Source: an uncultured bacterium (GTDB lineage: Bacteria > Bacillota > Clostridia > Oscillospirales > Acutalibacteraceae). Taken from it: DNA of 50,011 bases. The notes beneath the pieces were generated by a model. The model was not told the origin of the DNA. It ran no database searches and saw only the letters and a program-made list of their open reading frames with translations. Of the stretch, positions 25,589 to 34,121 are shown one piece after another. Position numbers and translations under genes: made by a program. The first letter of the stretch is position 1, and each line of letters begins with the position of its first letter. The DNA lies in assembly GCA_934875675.1 (NCBI GenBank), contig CAKXIK010000001.1:68906-118916 (forward strand), read 5' to 3'.

Positions 25589-25864
25589 ATGAGTGGATGG
25601 CAAATTGCAGCAATCGGATTCGGAATTTTTTGCTTTGTTTGCGGTGTTCAAATTTTTGCACGCACCGAGCATCCTCTGCGCGGTGGACTGGGAGAAATTT
25701 TGCGCGGTGAGCTTGCTCTTCTGGCAATTGGAATCAGTGGGATCTGGACGGGTGTCACCCTGCCGCTGAGCTTGGTTACCGCTGCATTTTCTGCCCTTGC
25801 CGGAATTCCCGGTGTGGTGGCAATGCTTTTGGTCAAGCTGATTCTGCCTGCAGTATCATACTAA
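25589..25864 (+). CDS. bofA: Pro-sigma-K processing inhibitor BofA family protein
   Basis: 91-residue membrane protein with two to three hydrophobic segments. The C-terminal signature GIPGVVAMLLVKLILP matches BofA, which in Bacillus holds the SpoIVFB protease inactive until the forespore signal releases pro-sigma-K processing. Many Clostridia have BofA without spoIVFB, where its role is unclear. It follows a YaaL-like gene as in Bacillus. Its start ATG lies seven bases from the SD, which is buried in a hairpin. Confidence 0.85.
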   Translation: MSGWQIAAIGFGIFCFVCGVQIFARTEHPLRGGLGEILRGELALLAIGISGIWTGVTLPLSLVTAAFSALAGIPGVVAMLLVKLILPAVSY

Positions 25865-25938
25865 TTTTTCATAGTATTATACAACAGGTTTCGACATTTC
25901 CGATTAAAGAATCGCGCAAATCCTGTAAAGATTTACAA

Positions 25939-25967
25939 TTGACGCGGTTTCAACGGAATGATAAAAT
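25939..25967 (+). promoter_or_regulatory. Sigma-A promoter of the riboswitch-transporter transcript
   Basis: TTGACG, 17-base spacer, TAAAAT; the start would fall about 10 bases before the riboswitch P1 helix. Confidence 0.8.
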
Positions 25968-25982
25968 AATAAATACATAATA

Positions 25983-26139
25983 GATAGAGGTGCGAAACGA
26001 AAGAGTAGCTGCAACAAAAGACGGCAAGCGGTTGCAGCAAAAGGTCAAATCGCCGAAACCCGCTTTTCGGTTGCCGCCGACGGTGTGGTTGGGTCGCTGC
26101 AAAAAATGCTGCGAACTGTCACGCAAGTGGAGGGCTATC
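25983..26139 (+). promoter_or_regulatory. Lysine riboswitch (L-box) aptamer
   Basis: Conserved L-box blocks appear in order: GATAGAGGTGCG, GAGTAG, CGCCGAA (26051-26057), GGTTGGGTCG, ACTGTCACGCAAGTGGAGGG, and closing CTATC. P1 pairs GATAG (25983-25987) with CTATC (26135-26139). A terminator follows at 26155-26195, so high lysine should stop transcription of the downstream transporter. Confidence 0.9.
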
Positions 26140-26154
26140 ATCAGAACTTGATTT

Positions 26155-26195
26155 CAGATGCTTTTCCGTTTTTTTGCGGTGGCATCTGTTTTTTT
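26155..26195 (+). terminator. Riboswitch expression-platform terminator
   Basis: CAGATGC pairs with GCATCTG around a T-rich loop and is followed by seven T residues, 15 bases after the lysine aptamer and about 70 bases before the transporter start. Confidence 0.85.
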
Positions 26196-26263
26196 ATGCA
26201 TTTTTAGAGGATGAAGCACGGCTCCCTGCAATGCCGTGTTCAAAAAGGAAAGGATGCGTTGTT

Positions 26264-27805
26264 ATGGAAAGTTTTGAAATGGTTAACACCGGCTGGCTTT
26301 CAATTTTGCCGCCGCTGATTGCCATCGTACTGGCACTGATCTCAAAAGAGGTTTATTCCTCGCTGATTGTGGGCATTTTCTCCGGTCTGCTGATTTACAG
26401 TCTCTCTTCAGGCGGAACGGTGTTGGATGCTGTTGTGAATGTTCCCCGCATTATGGCAGACAAGATTGGTGGAAACGCCGGAATGATTCTCTTTTTGGCA
26501 CTGCTCGGCGCTCTGGTTGCCGTTGTGACCATTGCCGGCGGTTCCCGTGCTTACGGCAACTGGGCACGGAAAAAGATCAAGTCTGTGAAAGGTGCCAAGC
26601 TGCTCACCGCTGCACTGGGCGTGGTTATTTTCATTGATGACTACTTCAACTGCCTGACGGTTGGTACTGTAATGCGCCCGGTCACCGATAAATTCGGTGT
26701 ATCCCGTGCAAAGCTTTCTTACATCATTGATGCCACTGCTGCACCGATTTGCATCATTGCTCCCATTTCCAGCTGGGCGGTTGCCGTTGCCGGAAACATC
26801 GGAGAGGCAGACGGATTTTCCCTCTTTGTGCAGGCGATTCCATATAATCTTTACGCATTGCTGACCATTGCGATGGTCATTGTTGTCTGCGTAACAAAGT
26901 TTGACTTTGGCCCGATGAAAAAAGCAGAGGATGAAGCACGTCAGCAATTTGAGGAGGATAGTGAAACCGAAGAAATTGACTTTGACGGTATTAAGCCTTC
27001 CCAAAAGGGCCGCGTCTATGATCTGATTATTCCCATTGTTGTACTGATTGTGCTTTCGATTCTCGGCATGGCCTATGCAGGAGGCTTTTTCAGCGGAACC
27101 GATTTTACGACCGCAATCGGTGAAGACCCCACCTTTGGTCTTTCTCTGGGTGCGTTCGGCGCACTGATTGTTGCCGGATTGCTCTATATTCCCCGCAAAG
27201 TAATCAGCTTCCGCGATTTTATGGAAGGCATTGCAAAGGGTGTAAAATCGATGGTTCCCGCCATCATGATTTTGACACTGGCATGGTCTCTCAGCGGAAT
27301 CTGCCGTTTTATGATCGGCACCGGTCCATACGTTGCCGGGTTGGTTTCGGGCACTGCAACCGGCAGCAGCAATCTTTTGCTTAGACTCCTGCCTGCCATT
27401 GTGTTTGCACTTGCTGCTTTTCTTTCGTTTTCTATGGGTACTGCATGGGGAACCTTCGGCATTCTGTTACCAATTGTTATTCCGATTTTTGAGGCCAGCC
27501 CCGAAAGCATCGCCTTGCTGTTGCCCGCGATCGGTGCAACACTTGCCGGTTCGGTTTACGGCGATCACTGCTCACCGATCTCCGACACAACGATTCTTTC
27601 TTCAACCGGCGCAAAATGTAACCATCTGCTGCATGTTTCCACACAAATTCCCTATGCAACCTTTGTTGCAGGCATCTGCTTTGTGGGATATTTGGTCGCC
27701 GGCCTGACAGAAAACGTCTGGGCTCCGCTGATCGTCAGCCTTGCACTGCTTTTGGGAATCATGTTCATCATGTCACGGGTGCAAAAGAAGCGCGCGGCAC
27801 GCTGA
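26264..27805 (+). CDS. NhaC-family transporter, probable lysine transporter (LysW type)
   Basis: 513-residue polytopic membrane protein, about 11-12 helices, of the Na+/H+ antiporter NhaC superfamily. Recognisable blocks are VVIFIDDYFNCLTVGTVMRP, the conserved SSWAVAVAGN and SMGTAWGTFGILLPI. In Clostridia, members placed under a lysine riboswitch have been predicted to import lysine (LysW), and here a complete L-box with terminator precedes the gene, which decides the likely substrate. The ATG of MESFEMVNTG is preceded by AGGAAAGGA; the longer frame would read through the terminator. Confidence 0.85.
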   Translation: MESFEMVNTGWLSILPPLIAIVLALISKEVYSSLIVGIFSGLLIYSLSSGGTVLDAVVNVPRIMADKIGGNAGMILFLALLGALVAVVTIAGGSRAYGNWARKKIKSVKGAKLLTAALGVVIFIDDYFNCLTVGTVMRPVTDKFGVSRAKLSYIIDATAAPICIIAPISSWAVAVAGNIGEADGFSLFVQAIPYNLYALLTIAMVIVVCVTKFDFGPMKKAEDEARQQFEEDSETEEIDFDGIKPSQKGRVYDLIIPIVVLIVLSILGMAYAGGFFSGTDFTTAIGEDPTFGLSLGAFGALIVAGLLYIPRKVISFRDFMEGIAKGVKSMVPAIMILTLAWSLSGICRFMIGTGPYVAGLVSGTATGSSNLLLRLLPAIVFALAAFLSFSMGTAWGTFGILLPIVIPIFEASPESIALLLPAIGATLAGSVYGDHCSPISDTTILSSTGAKCNHLLHVSTQIPYATFVAGICFVGYLVAGLTENVWAPLIVSLALLLGIMFIMSRVQKKRAAR

Positions 27806-27853
27806 AAATTTGAGTGCAGACTGTTTGCCGCAATATATTCGGCAGATTACTGA

Positions 27854-27899
27854 AAAACGGCAGAAGATCGCACTGCGGCGGTCTTCTGCCGTTTTCCTT
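27854..27899 (+). terminator. Terminator of the lysine transporter
   Basis: Perfect 14-bp arms AAAACGGCAGAAGA and TCTTCTGCCGTTTT around a 14-base loop, ending in a T-rich tract. Confidence 0.88.
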
Positions 27900-27902
27900 T
27901 GC

Positions 27903-27931
27903 TTGACTTTCAATTCTACTACCGTTATAAT
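27903..27931 (+). promoter_or_regulatory. Sigma-A promoter of trpS
   Basis: TTGACT, 17-base spacer, TATAAT. The predicted start is about 94 bases before the trpS ATG, just upstream of a nested stem structure. Confidence 0.88.
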
Positions 27932-27949
27932 GAAAAATCAGAAGTAGCT

Positions 27950-28009
27950 GGCAAAGGTCACCGCAAACAATTCTGTTTGCACCGGAAAAGCGGATGAGAC
28001 CTGGTTGCC
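27950..28009 (+). promoter_or_regulatory. Nested stem structure in the trpS leader
   Basis: GGCAA-AGGTC-A-CCGC at 27950-27964 pairs with GCGG-ATGA-GACCT-GG-TTGCC at 27990-28009; inside lies a perfect hairpin GCAAACA-ATTC-TGTTTGC (which competes for two bases of the inner helix). The element fills most of the leader. It lacks the T-box consensus AGGGTGGNACCGCG. Confidence 0.6.
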
Positions 28010-28031
28010 GCAAAGAGAAAGGACGACCGAT

Positions 28032-29120
28032 ATGAAAAAGATTATTCTGACCGGCGACCGCCCGACCGGACGACTGCATGTTGGCCATTACGTTGGTTCC
28101 CTGCGCCGCCGTGTGGAGCTGCAGAATTCCGGCGAATTTGAAAAAGTTTTAATTATGATCGCGGATGCACAGGCACTCACCGATAATGCCGACAATCCCG
28201 AAAAAGTGCGTCAGAACATCATCGAGGTGGCGTTGGATTACCTTGCCTGCGGGCTTGACCCCACACGCTCCACCCTGCTGATTCAATCTCAGATTGCAGA
28301 GCTCACGGAGCTTTCCTTCTATTATATGAACCTGGTGACCGTTTCCCGTCTGCAGCGCAATCCGACCGTAAAATCCGAAATTCAAATGCGCAATTTTGAA
28401 ACCACCATTCCGGTCGGCTTCTTCACTTATCCGATCAGTCAGGCTGCAGACATTACTGCTTTCCGCGCAACCACCGTCCCTGCCGGCGAGGATCAGGAAC
28501 CGATGATTGAGCAGACAAAGGAAATTGTGCGCAAATTCAATGCTGTCTATGGCGAAACTTTAGTAGAGCCGGAAATTCTGCTGCCGGATAACAAAGCATG
28601 TCTCCGTCTTCCCGGCATCGACGGCAAAGCAAAAATGAGCAAATCCCTTGGCAACTGCATCTATCTTTCTGACCCGGCAGATGAAGTCAAGAAAAAGGTC
28701 ATGAGCATGTTCACCGACCCGAATCATCTGCAGGTTTCCGATCCAGGTCAGGTTGAGGGCAATCCGGTATTCACGTATCTGGATGCTTTCTGCAAGGATG
28801 AGCATTTTGCCGCATTCTGCCCGGATTATCAGAACCTGGCCGAAATGAAAGCTCATTATGCACGCGGCGGTCTGGGTGACGTGAAGGTGAAGAAGTTCCT
28901 TGTCAATGTCATGCAGGAATCGTTGGAACCTATTCGTCAGCGCCGGAAGGAATTTGAAAAGGATATTCCGGAAATTTATCGTATTCTGAAAAAAGGCAGC
29001 GAGGATGCACGCGAAATTGCTGCACAGACACTTTCGGATGTAAAATCCGCTATGAAGATTAATTATTTTGACGATGAAGCTTTGATTGCGGAACAAAGTA
29101 AGCGTTTTTCCGAGAAATAA
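28032..29120 (+). CDS. trpS: Tryptophanyl-tRNA synthetase
   Basis: Class I aminoacyl-tRNA synthetase charging tRNA-Trp with tryptophan. The HIGH motif is LHVGH near residue 16-19 after ILTGDRPTGR, and the KMSKS motif is AKMSKSLGN. EDQEPMIEQTKEIVRKFN is a TrpRS block. The 362-residue length is slightly above the usual 330-345. The ATG has AAAGGA eight bases upstream. Preceded by a consensus promoter and a structured leader, and followed by a strong terminator: a single-gene transcript. Confidence 0.96.
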   Translation: MKKIILTGDRPTGRLHVGHYVGSLRRRVELQNSGEFEKVLIMIADAQALTDNADNPEKVRQNIIEVALDYLACGLDPTRSTLLIQSQIAELTELSFYYMNLVTVSRLQRNPTVKSEIQMRNFETTIPVGFFTYPISQAADITAFRATTVPAGEDQEPMIEQTKEIVRKFNAVYGETLVEPEILLPDNKACLRLPGIDGKAKMSKSLGNCIYLSDPADEVKKKVMSMFTDPNHLQVSDPGQVEGNPVFTYLDAFCKDEHFAAFCPDYQNLAEMKAHYARGGLGDVKVKKFLVNVMQESLEPIRQRRKEFEKDIPEIYRILKKGSEDAREIAAQTLSDVKSAMKINYFDDEALIAEQSKRFSEK

Positions 29121-29183
29121 CAGAAAAACCGTGTCGTATTGATTTTTCTTGAAACGGCAGATACAAATTTTTCAACTGACTAT

Positions 29184-29230
29184 AAAAAGACCGGATTGCG
29201 AATCGTGAAACGCAGTCCGGTTCTTCTTTT
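29184..29230. terminator. Bidirectional terminator between trpS and the converging hydrolase
   Basis: ACCGGATTGCG pairs with CGCAGTCCGGT (one wobble) and is flanked by A residues on one side and T residues on the other, so it can stop transcripts from both strands. Confidence 0.85.
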
Positions 29231-29241
29231 TCCTATAAAAA

Positions 29242-31299
29242 TTATTCCTGCCATTCTACCGCGACAAGCTCATAATCCTCCAAATCGACAGAAAATCGAA
29301 GCGCACCATCTGCCTGTTCAAACGGAATCTCTTTGGAATGGAATAATGCATGCACGCCACAAACCGGCTGTGCAATCTGCATGGAAACCTGGATTCCCGG
29401 GTTTGGCATGAACTGTTCGATGGGGCGCTGCATATATCCGGTGTGATTCACAAAATGTATCAATGCAATCGGTTTTCCCTGTTTCAACCGCATTTCTACT
29501 TCCACCGTGGGAAATGCATTGGAAATTTTCAATTTAGACGGCGTCAGGCTCCGAACCAGTTCTGCCACGGCATCACGGTGTTCCGGAATCTTGTAATCCA
29601 AATAGGTCTGACCGATTCCGCCTGCAATGTAGACAACGGTTCCCTTGCCCACCTGTCGCTGTGTAATGCAGGGATAACAATCTTCATTAAAAGCGCTGTA
29701 GCGCCCTTTCATCGGCTCATAAGCACAGGCTCGCACCGTACAATCAGACTGATAGGTACAATGGCGAATTCCCGTGGTGAACCCGGCAACCACACCTCCC
29801 GAACCGCTGTTTGCCAATGGATTTTCGACTTCAAAGCGCATGTAAGTACATCCGGGTTCACTCATCCGCACCCCATCTGCATTGCGGATTCCCAGCAGAT
29901 CTTCCATAGGCGAACCGCTGCGGAGTATTCCGTCCTCCGTAAACATACCGGTTGCCAGCGTTGCAATCAGACATCCTCCGTTTTCCACAAATGAATGAAC
30001 AGCCGCCATCTCTTGCTCCGAGAGACAGGATACATTGGGAAGAATCAATGTCTGAAACGGTGCAAGCGAATCATCGGAAAGCTCGCTCAAGATTGAAAAC
30101 ATGGTATGTGAACGAAATAGAATATCCGAAAATCCGTGAAATTCTTTTTGGAAGGAGCCCAGCGCACCAGAGTCTTCCCCAGTCTCTTCACGGGTAAAAT
30201 CGGTTTCCGCAATACCGCCGGCAAAGCAATCCGCTGTACGCTGAGACCAGAACAGCGCCGTTTCCGCATACTGCTTTGTTTCAACAAAAGAACTCTCTTC
30301 CTTCGCCAAAAAACGGTTGAAGGAAAACGCCGCCTCTCCTGCCGGTGTGTTGAAACCGTCAATTAACCCATGGATTCCATACCAGACATTCCCGCCGTTT
30401 GCAACGGTGGAGGCATAAAGCAATGTTGTTTCCGCTGCCGTATGCATTTGCCTTGCCCATGGCTGATCATTACCCGCGTTAAAAATCACATAGGGCTTCC
30501 CGTTTGCTTTGGACTCCAGATATTTAGCGCTTTCTGAGCCATGCCAGAGCGAAACATCGTTGGGATTGCCGTAAAACAGGAAACCGCCCTCGGTTCCCAG
30601 TAAATCCACATAGGGAGCAACCGTTTCCACGGTGCATCCTGTAATATTTTCCACCAGACCCAGACAGTTTGCATAAAGCGCAACGTCACGTCCGCTTTCT
30701 TCAATAATTTGCCGCACATCACGCACAAAGCGTCCGATATGCTCCGATTTGAAGCTTTGGAGCTCCCGTCTGCTTGCTTCTTTAATAGGGTGACCAAACC
30801 GCAGTTGAAAAAGGGCCTTGCAGTGCGGGCAGCTGCACCCCACACCTGTAAAAATGGGACCATCAAGAAAGATTCCCTGAATATCCTGCTTGAGCGCACT
30901 GTGGATTCGCCGGAAGAAATCCTCTCGCCACGGACTATTGACACACGCCAGCGTATATGCCCCATAGGCAGGCACCGGCTTGCCCTGTGCATCTCTCTGC
31001 ACCCAATCCGGATGCCGCAAAACTGTCTCTTCCTGAATCATATGTGCATTTTCATAGAGAATGATACGGATTCCCCGCCGTGCAGCATCAGCAACATATT
31101 CGCGAATCAGATTACCGTGCCGCTCTTCGTCGTAAATTCCATATCCTTCGGTTCCAACGGCATGCAGAAGCTGCTCTACATTAAATCCACCCTGTTCCAA
31201 AATGGTAGGAACTTTCCGAGTATCTTCGGGACGCTGTGCAAACTGAACTGCAGCAATACGCAAACTTGCACTCAAAAACTCTTCTTTGGTTTTGCTCAT
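29242..31299 (-). CDS. Putative glycoside hydrolase, GH42-like with trimerisation domain
   Basis: 685-residue cytosolic-looking protein (no signal peptide). Residues 10-330 look like a TIM barrel of the hypothetical glycosyl hydrolase/GH42 type: DIQGIFLDGPIF holds a candidate catalytic Asp, and GVGCSCPHCKALFQLRFG has the CxCxxC cluster of that group. A beta-galactosidase trimerisation-like (GATase-fold) domain follows (FQTLILPNVSCLSEQEMAAV, SFVENGGCLIATLATG). A C-terminal beta domain ends the protein. The substrate cannot be told. The promoter and a 10-bp inverted repeat lie just upstream. Confidence 0.75.
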   Translation of the reverse strand: MSKTKEEFLSASLRIAAVQFAQRPEDTRKVPTILEQGGFNVEQLLHAVGTEGYGIYDEERHGNLIREYVADAARRGIRIILYENAHMIQEETVLRHPDWVQRDAQGKPVPAYGAYTLACVNSPWREDFFRRIHSALKQDIQGIFLDGPIFTGVGCSCPHCKALFQLRFGHPIKEASRRELQSFKSEHIGRFVRDVRQIIEESGRDVALYANCLGLVENITGCTVETVAPYVDLLGTEGGFLFYGNPNDVSLWHGSESAKYLESKANGKPYVIFNAGNDQPWARQMHTAAETTLLYASTVANGGNVWYGIHGLIDGFNTPAGEAAFSFNRFLAKEESSFVETKQYAETALFWSQRTADCFAGGIAETDFTREETGEDSGALGSFQKEFHGFSDILFRSHTMFSILSELSDDSLAPFQTLILPNVSCLSEQEMAAVHSFVENGGCLIATLATGMFTEDGILRSGSPMEDLLGIRNADGVRMSEPGCTYMRFEVENPLANSGSGGVVAGFTTGIRHCTYQSDCTVRACAYEPMKGRYSAFNEDCYPCITQRQVGKGTVVYIAGGIGQTYLDYKIPEHRDAVAELVRSLTPSKLKISNAFPTVEVEMRLKQGKPIALIHFVNHTGYMQRPIEQFMPNPGIQVSMQIAQPVCGVHALFHSKEIPFEQADGALRFSVDLEDYELVAVEWQE

Positions 31300-31320
31300 G
31301 CACCATCTCGCCTTTCCAAA

Positions 31321-31345
31321 AAAATCGGATTCATCATCCGATTTT
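31321..31345 (-). promoter_or_regulatory. 10-bp inverted repeat at the hydrolase transcription start
   Basis: AAAATCGGAT-GATGA-ATCCGATTTT (minus strand) followed by more T residues. It overlaps the predicted +1 of the promoter at 31347-31376 and ends about 21 bases before the start codon. It may be a repressor operator, or the terminator of the upstream kinase operon. Confidence 0.6.
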
Positions 31346-31346
31346 C

Positions 31347-31376
31347 ATCATAGCAGGAAACAAGCGTCAACGTCAA
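31347..31376 (-). promoter_or_regulatory. Promoter of the glycoside hydrolase gene
   Basis: Minus strand TTGACG (in a tandem TTGACGTTGACG), 18-base spacer, TATGAT. Confidence 0.65.
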
Positions 31377-31436
31377 CAGCAGGTTATATAAAAATTATCT
31401 AATCGTATCACTATTTTTGCCTCATATGCAAAAATA

Positions 31437-32360
31437 CTATCCGTTTGCACTTTTTCCCTCACTTTGCGCAAGCAACTTGAGAAAATCCTCCCGCTGTGCC
31501 AGACCATCAGAAAAAGCAGTCGCTCCGCCGGCAGCGATTCCGCACCGAAGCGCATCCGCATAATCTCCGCTCCGCTGCCAGCCGAACAAAAATCCCGCTA
31601 CCATGGAATCTCCCGCACCCACGGTATTGTGCATGGTTCCAACGGCAGCTTTTGCCGTTAAGACTGCACCGGTTTCTGTAACAAGCACTGCGCCATGCTT
31701 TCCCCGCGAAACCAACACGTTTTTTGCCCCCATTTTTTGCAGTTTGCGGGCGGAAGCGGCAATTTCATCGGTACCGGAAAGCTTTTTGCCAAAAAGCTCC
31801 CCAAGCTCATGCTGATTGGGCTTGATTAAAAAAGGATGGTACGGCAACACATTGCGCAGCAAATCTTTTGTGGCATCCACCACAAAGGAAATCCCTTTGG
31901 GGGAAAGCGCTGCAAGAATTTTTTCGTAAACATCCTGCGGCAGCGAGCCCGAAATGCTGCCTGCCAAAACAAGTATATCCCCTGACTGCAGCGCATTCAG
32001 CTTTTGAAACAACTCTTCCAGTGCTTCGGGTGAAATATCCGGTCCCTGTGCATTAATTTCCGTTTCTTCCTTCGTCTTCAGCTTAACATTAATCCGGGTA
32101 AAGCCGTTGTGCAGCTGCACAAAATCGGTTGTTATTCCCTGCTGTGCAAGTGACTGCTCCAACGCAGCACCGGTAAAGCCCGCAACAAAGCCGAGGGCTG
32201 TGGAGGCAAGTCCCAAATGCTGCAGAACAACCGAAACATTAATTCCCTTGCCTCCAAAATAGAGTTCTTCGCTTTGAGAACGGTTTGTTGCTCCAAATTC
32301 AATTTCTTTTGTCCGCATCACATAGTCCACTGCCGGATTAAAGGTAACCGTGTAAATCAT
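31437..32360 (-). CDS. pfkB: 1-phosphofructokinase / PfkB-family hexose-phosphate kinase
   Basis: Ribokinase-fold kinase of 307 residues phosphorylating fructose-1-phosphate or tagatose-6-phosphate. It has the N-terminal block YTVTFNPAVDYV, the PfkB signature 1 FGGKGINVSVVLQHLG, and the catalytic signature 2 NTVGAGDSMVAGF with its anion hole and base Asp. No fruA or other PTS gene is adjacent, so the substrate is not settled. ATG of MIYTVTFNP is preferred to an upstream TTG. It lies 18 bases after the glycosyltransferase gene, in the same operon. Confidence 0.88.
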   Translation of the reverse strand: MIYTVTFNPAVDYVMRTKEIEFGATNRSQSEELYFGGKGINVSVVLQHLGLASTALGFVAGFTGAALEQSLAQQGITTDFVQLHNGFTRINVKLKTKEETEINAQGPDISPEALEELFQKLNALQSGDILVLAGSISGSLPQDVYEKILAALSPKGISFVVDATKDLLRNVLPYHPFLIKPNQHELGELFGKKLSGTDEIAASARKLQKMGAKNVLVSRGKHGAVLVTETGAVLTAKAAVGTMHNTVGAGDSMVAGFLFGWQRSGDYADALRCGIAAGGATAFSDGLAQREDFLKLLAQSEGKSANG

Positions 32361-32378
32361 TTGTTCCGCCAACCTTTC

Positions 32379-33560
32379 TCAGCGTAAATATAATTTCTTT
32401 TCACGCCACTCCGTTACGATTTCTTCATACCGGTTATAACCGCGCGCCACGGCCTCTTCCCAGGAGAGATAAATATCCTTTCCTGCACGGGCACCCACTT
32501 GGCGCAGCCGCTCTCTGTCGGAAACCGCCGCCATAATTTGTGCACAAAGGCTCTGCGCAGTCTCTTCCGCCAAAAAGCCGTTCACACCGTCGGTAATATC
32601 CTCTGCAGCACAACTGCCACGGGTCAAAATTGCCGGACAACTGCATGCCGCTGCTTCTTTTACCACAATGCCAGAGGTATCAAATGTAGACGGAAACAGG
32701 AAAAGATCGGCACGGCTGTAATACTTGCGTAGCTCGGCACGATCGCTGACCGAGCCTGTAAAGACGGTACAATCCATAATACCTGCCTTTCGCGCATACT
32801 CTGCAATATCCTCCCGCTCTACACCATCACCAACAAAAAACATGCGAAATTTTAGTCCGCGGCGTTTTGCCATGGCGAGCGCGTCAATAATCAGCGCCAA
32901 ATTCTTATACCACATCATCCGACCGATATATGCCAGCACTAATTCATCCTGTGCAATTCCATATGTGCCCCCAAACAGTGCTGCAAGCTCCTCCGGAGAA
33001 GAAATTCCCTGAGGAAAATCTGTTCCGTTTTCCATTACGCGCACGTTTCCCTCGTAGCCAAGTTCCTGCAGGGAGGCACCTGCACCGCGGCTGACTGCCC
33101 AAACTTCGTCTGCCGCGCGAACATTTTTCATCACAAAACTCATGGCAACCTTACGGAATACTGCCACATCCATCCGTTCTTCAAAATCCACATCAAATTT
33201 TGTGTGATAGGTAAGCACGACCGGAATTTGATGCTGCGGGGCAAGCATGGATGCCATCATGGACGAAACAAACGGGCTGTGAATATGCATCAGATCAAAC
33301 TTTTGGCGCTGAAGCTTCTGCAGTGTTTTCAGATCATATGGATTGCCGACACTATATGCCGTTTCTTTTTTGGGCATAACTGCATCATATCGAATGACCC
33401 GAAAAGGATAGTCATCCACTGCATTGCGGTATTTTGGCGTTACGACAACACACTCGCCATGATCCTGCGCAATATATCTTGCGTAATTATATGCTACATT
33501 GGAAACGCCGTCGATTACCGGCGGAAAAGATTCGGAAAATAATCCGACCCGAAGCCACAT
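32379..33560 (-). CDS. GT4-family glycosyltransferase
   Basis: 393-residue GT-B glycosyltransferase. N-terminal acceptor domain (RVGLFSESFPPVIDGVSNV) resembles diacylglycerol alpha-glucosyltransferases and mannosyltransferases of group 1. The donor-site region has YIGRMMWYKNLALIIDAL and FLFPSTFDTSGIVVKEA, the latter the E-x7-E-like GT4 motif. Possible glycolipid or polysaccharide synthesis; the acceptor is unknown. GGAGG precedes the chosen ATG. Promoter at 33638-33666. Confidence 0.85.
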   Translation of the reverse strand: MWLRVGLFSESFPPVIDGVSNVAYNYARYIAQDHGECVVVTPKYRNAVDDYPFRVIRYDAVMPKKETAYSVGNPYDLKTLQKLQRQKFDLMHIHSPFVSSMMASMLAPQHQIPVVLTYHTKFDVDFEERMDVAVFRKVAMSFVMKNVRAADEVWAVSRGAGASLQELGYEGNVRVMENGTDFPQGISSPEELAALFGGTYGIAQDELVLAYIGRMMWYKNLALIIDALAMAKRRGLKFRMFFVGDGVEREDIAEYARKAGIMDCTVFTGSVSDRAELRKYYSRADLFLFPSTFDTSGIVVKEAAACSCPAILTRGSCAAEDITDGVNGFLAEETAQSLCAQIMAAVSDRERLRQVGARAGKDIYLSWEEAVARGYNRYEEIVTEWREKKLYLR

Positions 33561-33637
33561 GAAATAACCTCCAAACGATACCATCCGTCTTTTTTCTGTT
33601 TTTTAAAATGACGTTTTCTGTTCTTGATTACTTCAAT

Positions 33638-33666
33638 ATTTTATCATATTTCCCACCTTACTTCAA
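33638..33666 (-). promoter_or_regulatory. Sigma-A promoter of the glycosyltransferase-pfkB operon
   Basis: Minus strand TTGAAG, 17-base spacer, TAAAAT, about 70 bases before the start codon. Confidence 0.8.
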
Positions 33667-34121
33667 CCCGAAAATTGTTAAGATTCACCGACAAACTCAT
33701 ATTATATTGTACAATTTATTGTTTATTGAATTTTAATTTTATAGCAATCTTTTTATTGCTTATCAGTTATTAGAGATGGGGCAAGATCATTTTGAACCTT
33801 ACGATTACCTGATTGGGTCCGGTTATCCTCCTTTTCCGGCAATCAAAAACCGGACTTGCATGTAATTTGGGAAAATAAAAAAGTCATCCTTTCTCTAAAA
33901 GAGGCGTTTGTGCCATTCTCATTTGATTTAGTGCCATATATTGCGCAGTAACTATTTGGTTCATTCATATTGCACCAATTATTATGCCATATTTATACGA
34001 TAATGTTTCGACTTTTTTTCAAAATACCCTTTCAATTTGGTTGGGAATGGTCTATAATACAAATAAATCCGAACGCTGTTGCGAACGGAAAAGTATGAAA
34101 CATAACAGGAGGAAACAGATC
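33667..34121. other. AT-rich divergent spacer with one hairpin
   Basis: About 450 bases with no credible gene. GTCCGGTT (33817-33824) and AACCGGAC (33848-33855) form an 8-bp stem without a T-tract. TATAAT at about 34052-34057 with a weak TTTCAA 17 bases upstream is the likely -10 of the oxidoreductase operon, suggesting an activator-dependent promoter. Confidence 0.4.

Noticed and set aside
27938..28031. T-box riboswitch before trpS
   Set aside because: No specifier loop, no AGGGTGGNACCGCG box and no terminator/antiterminator pair.
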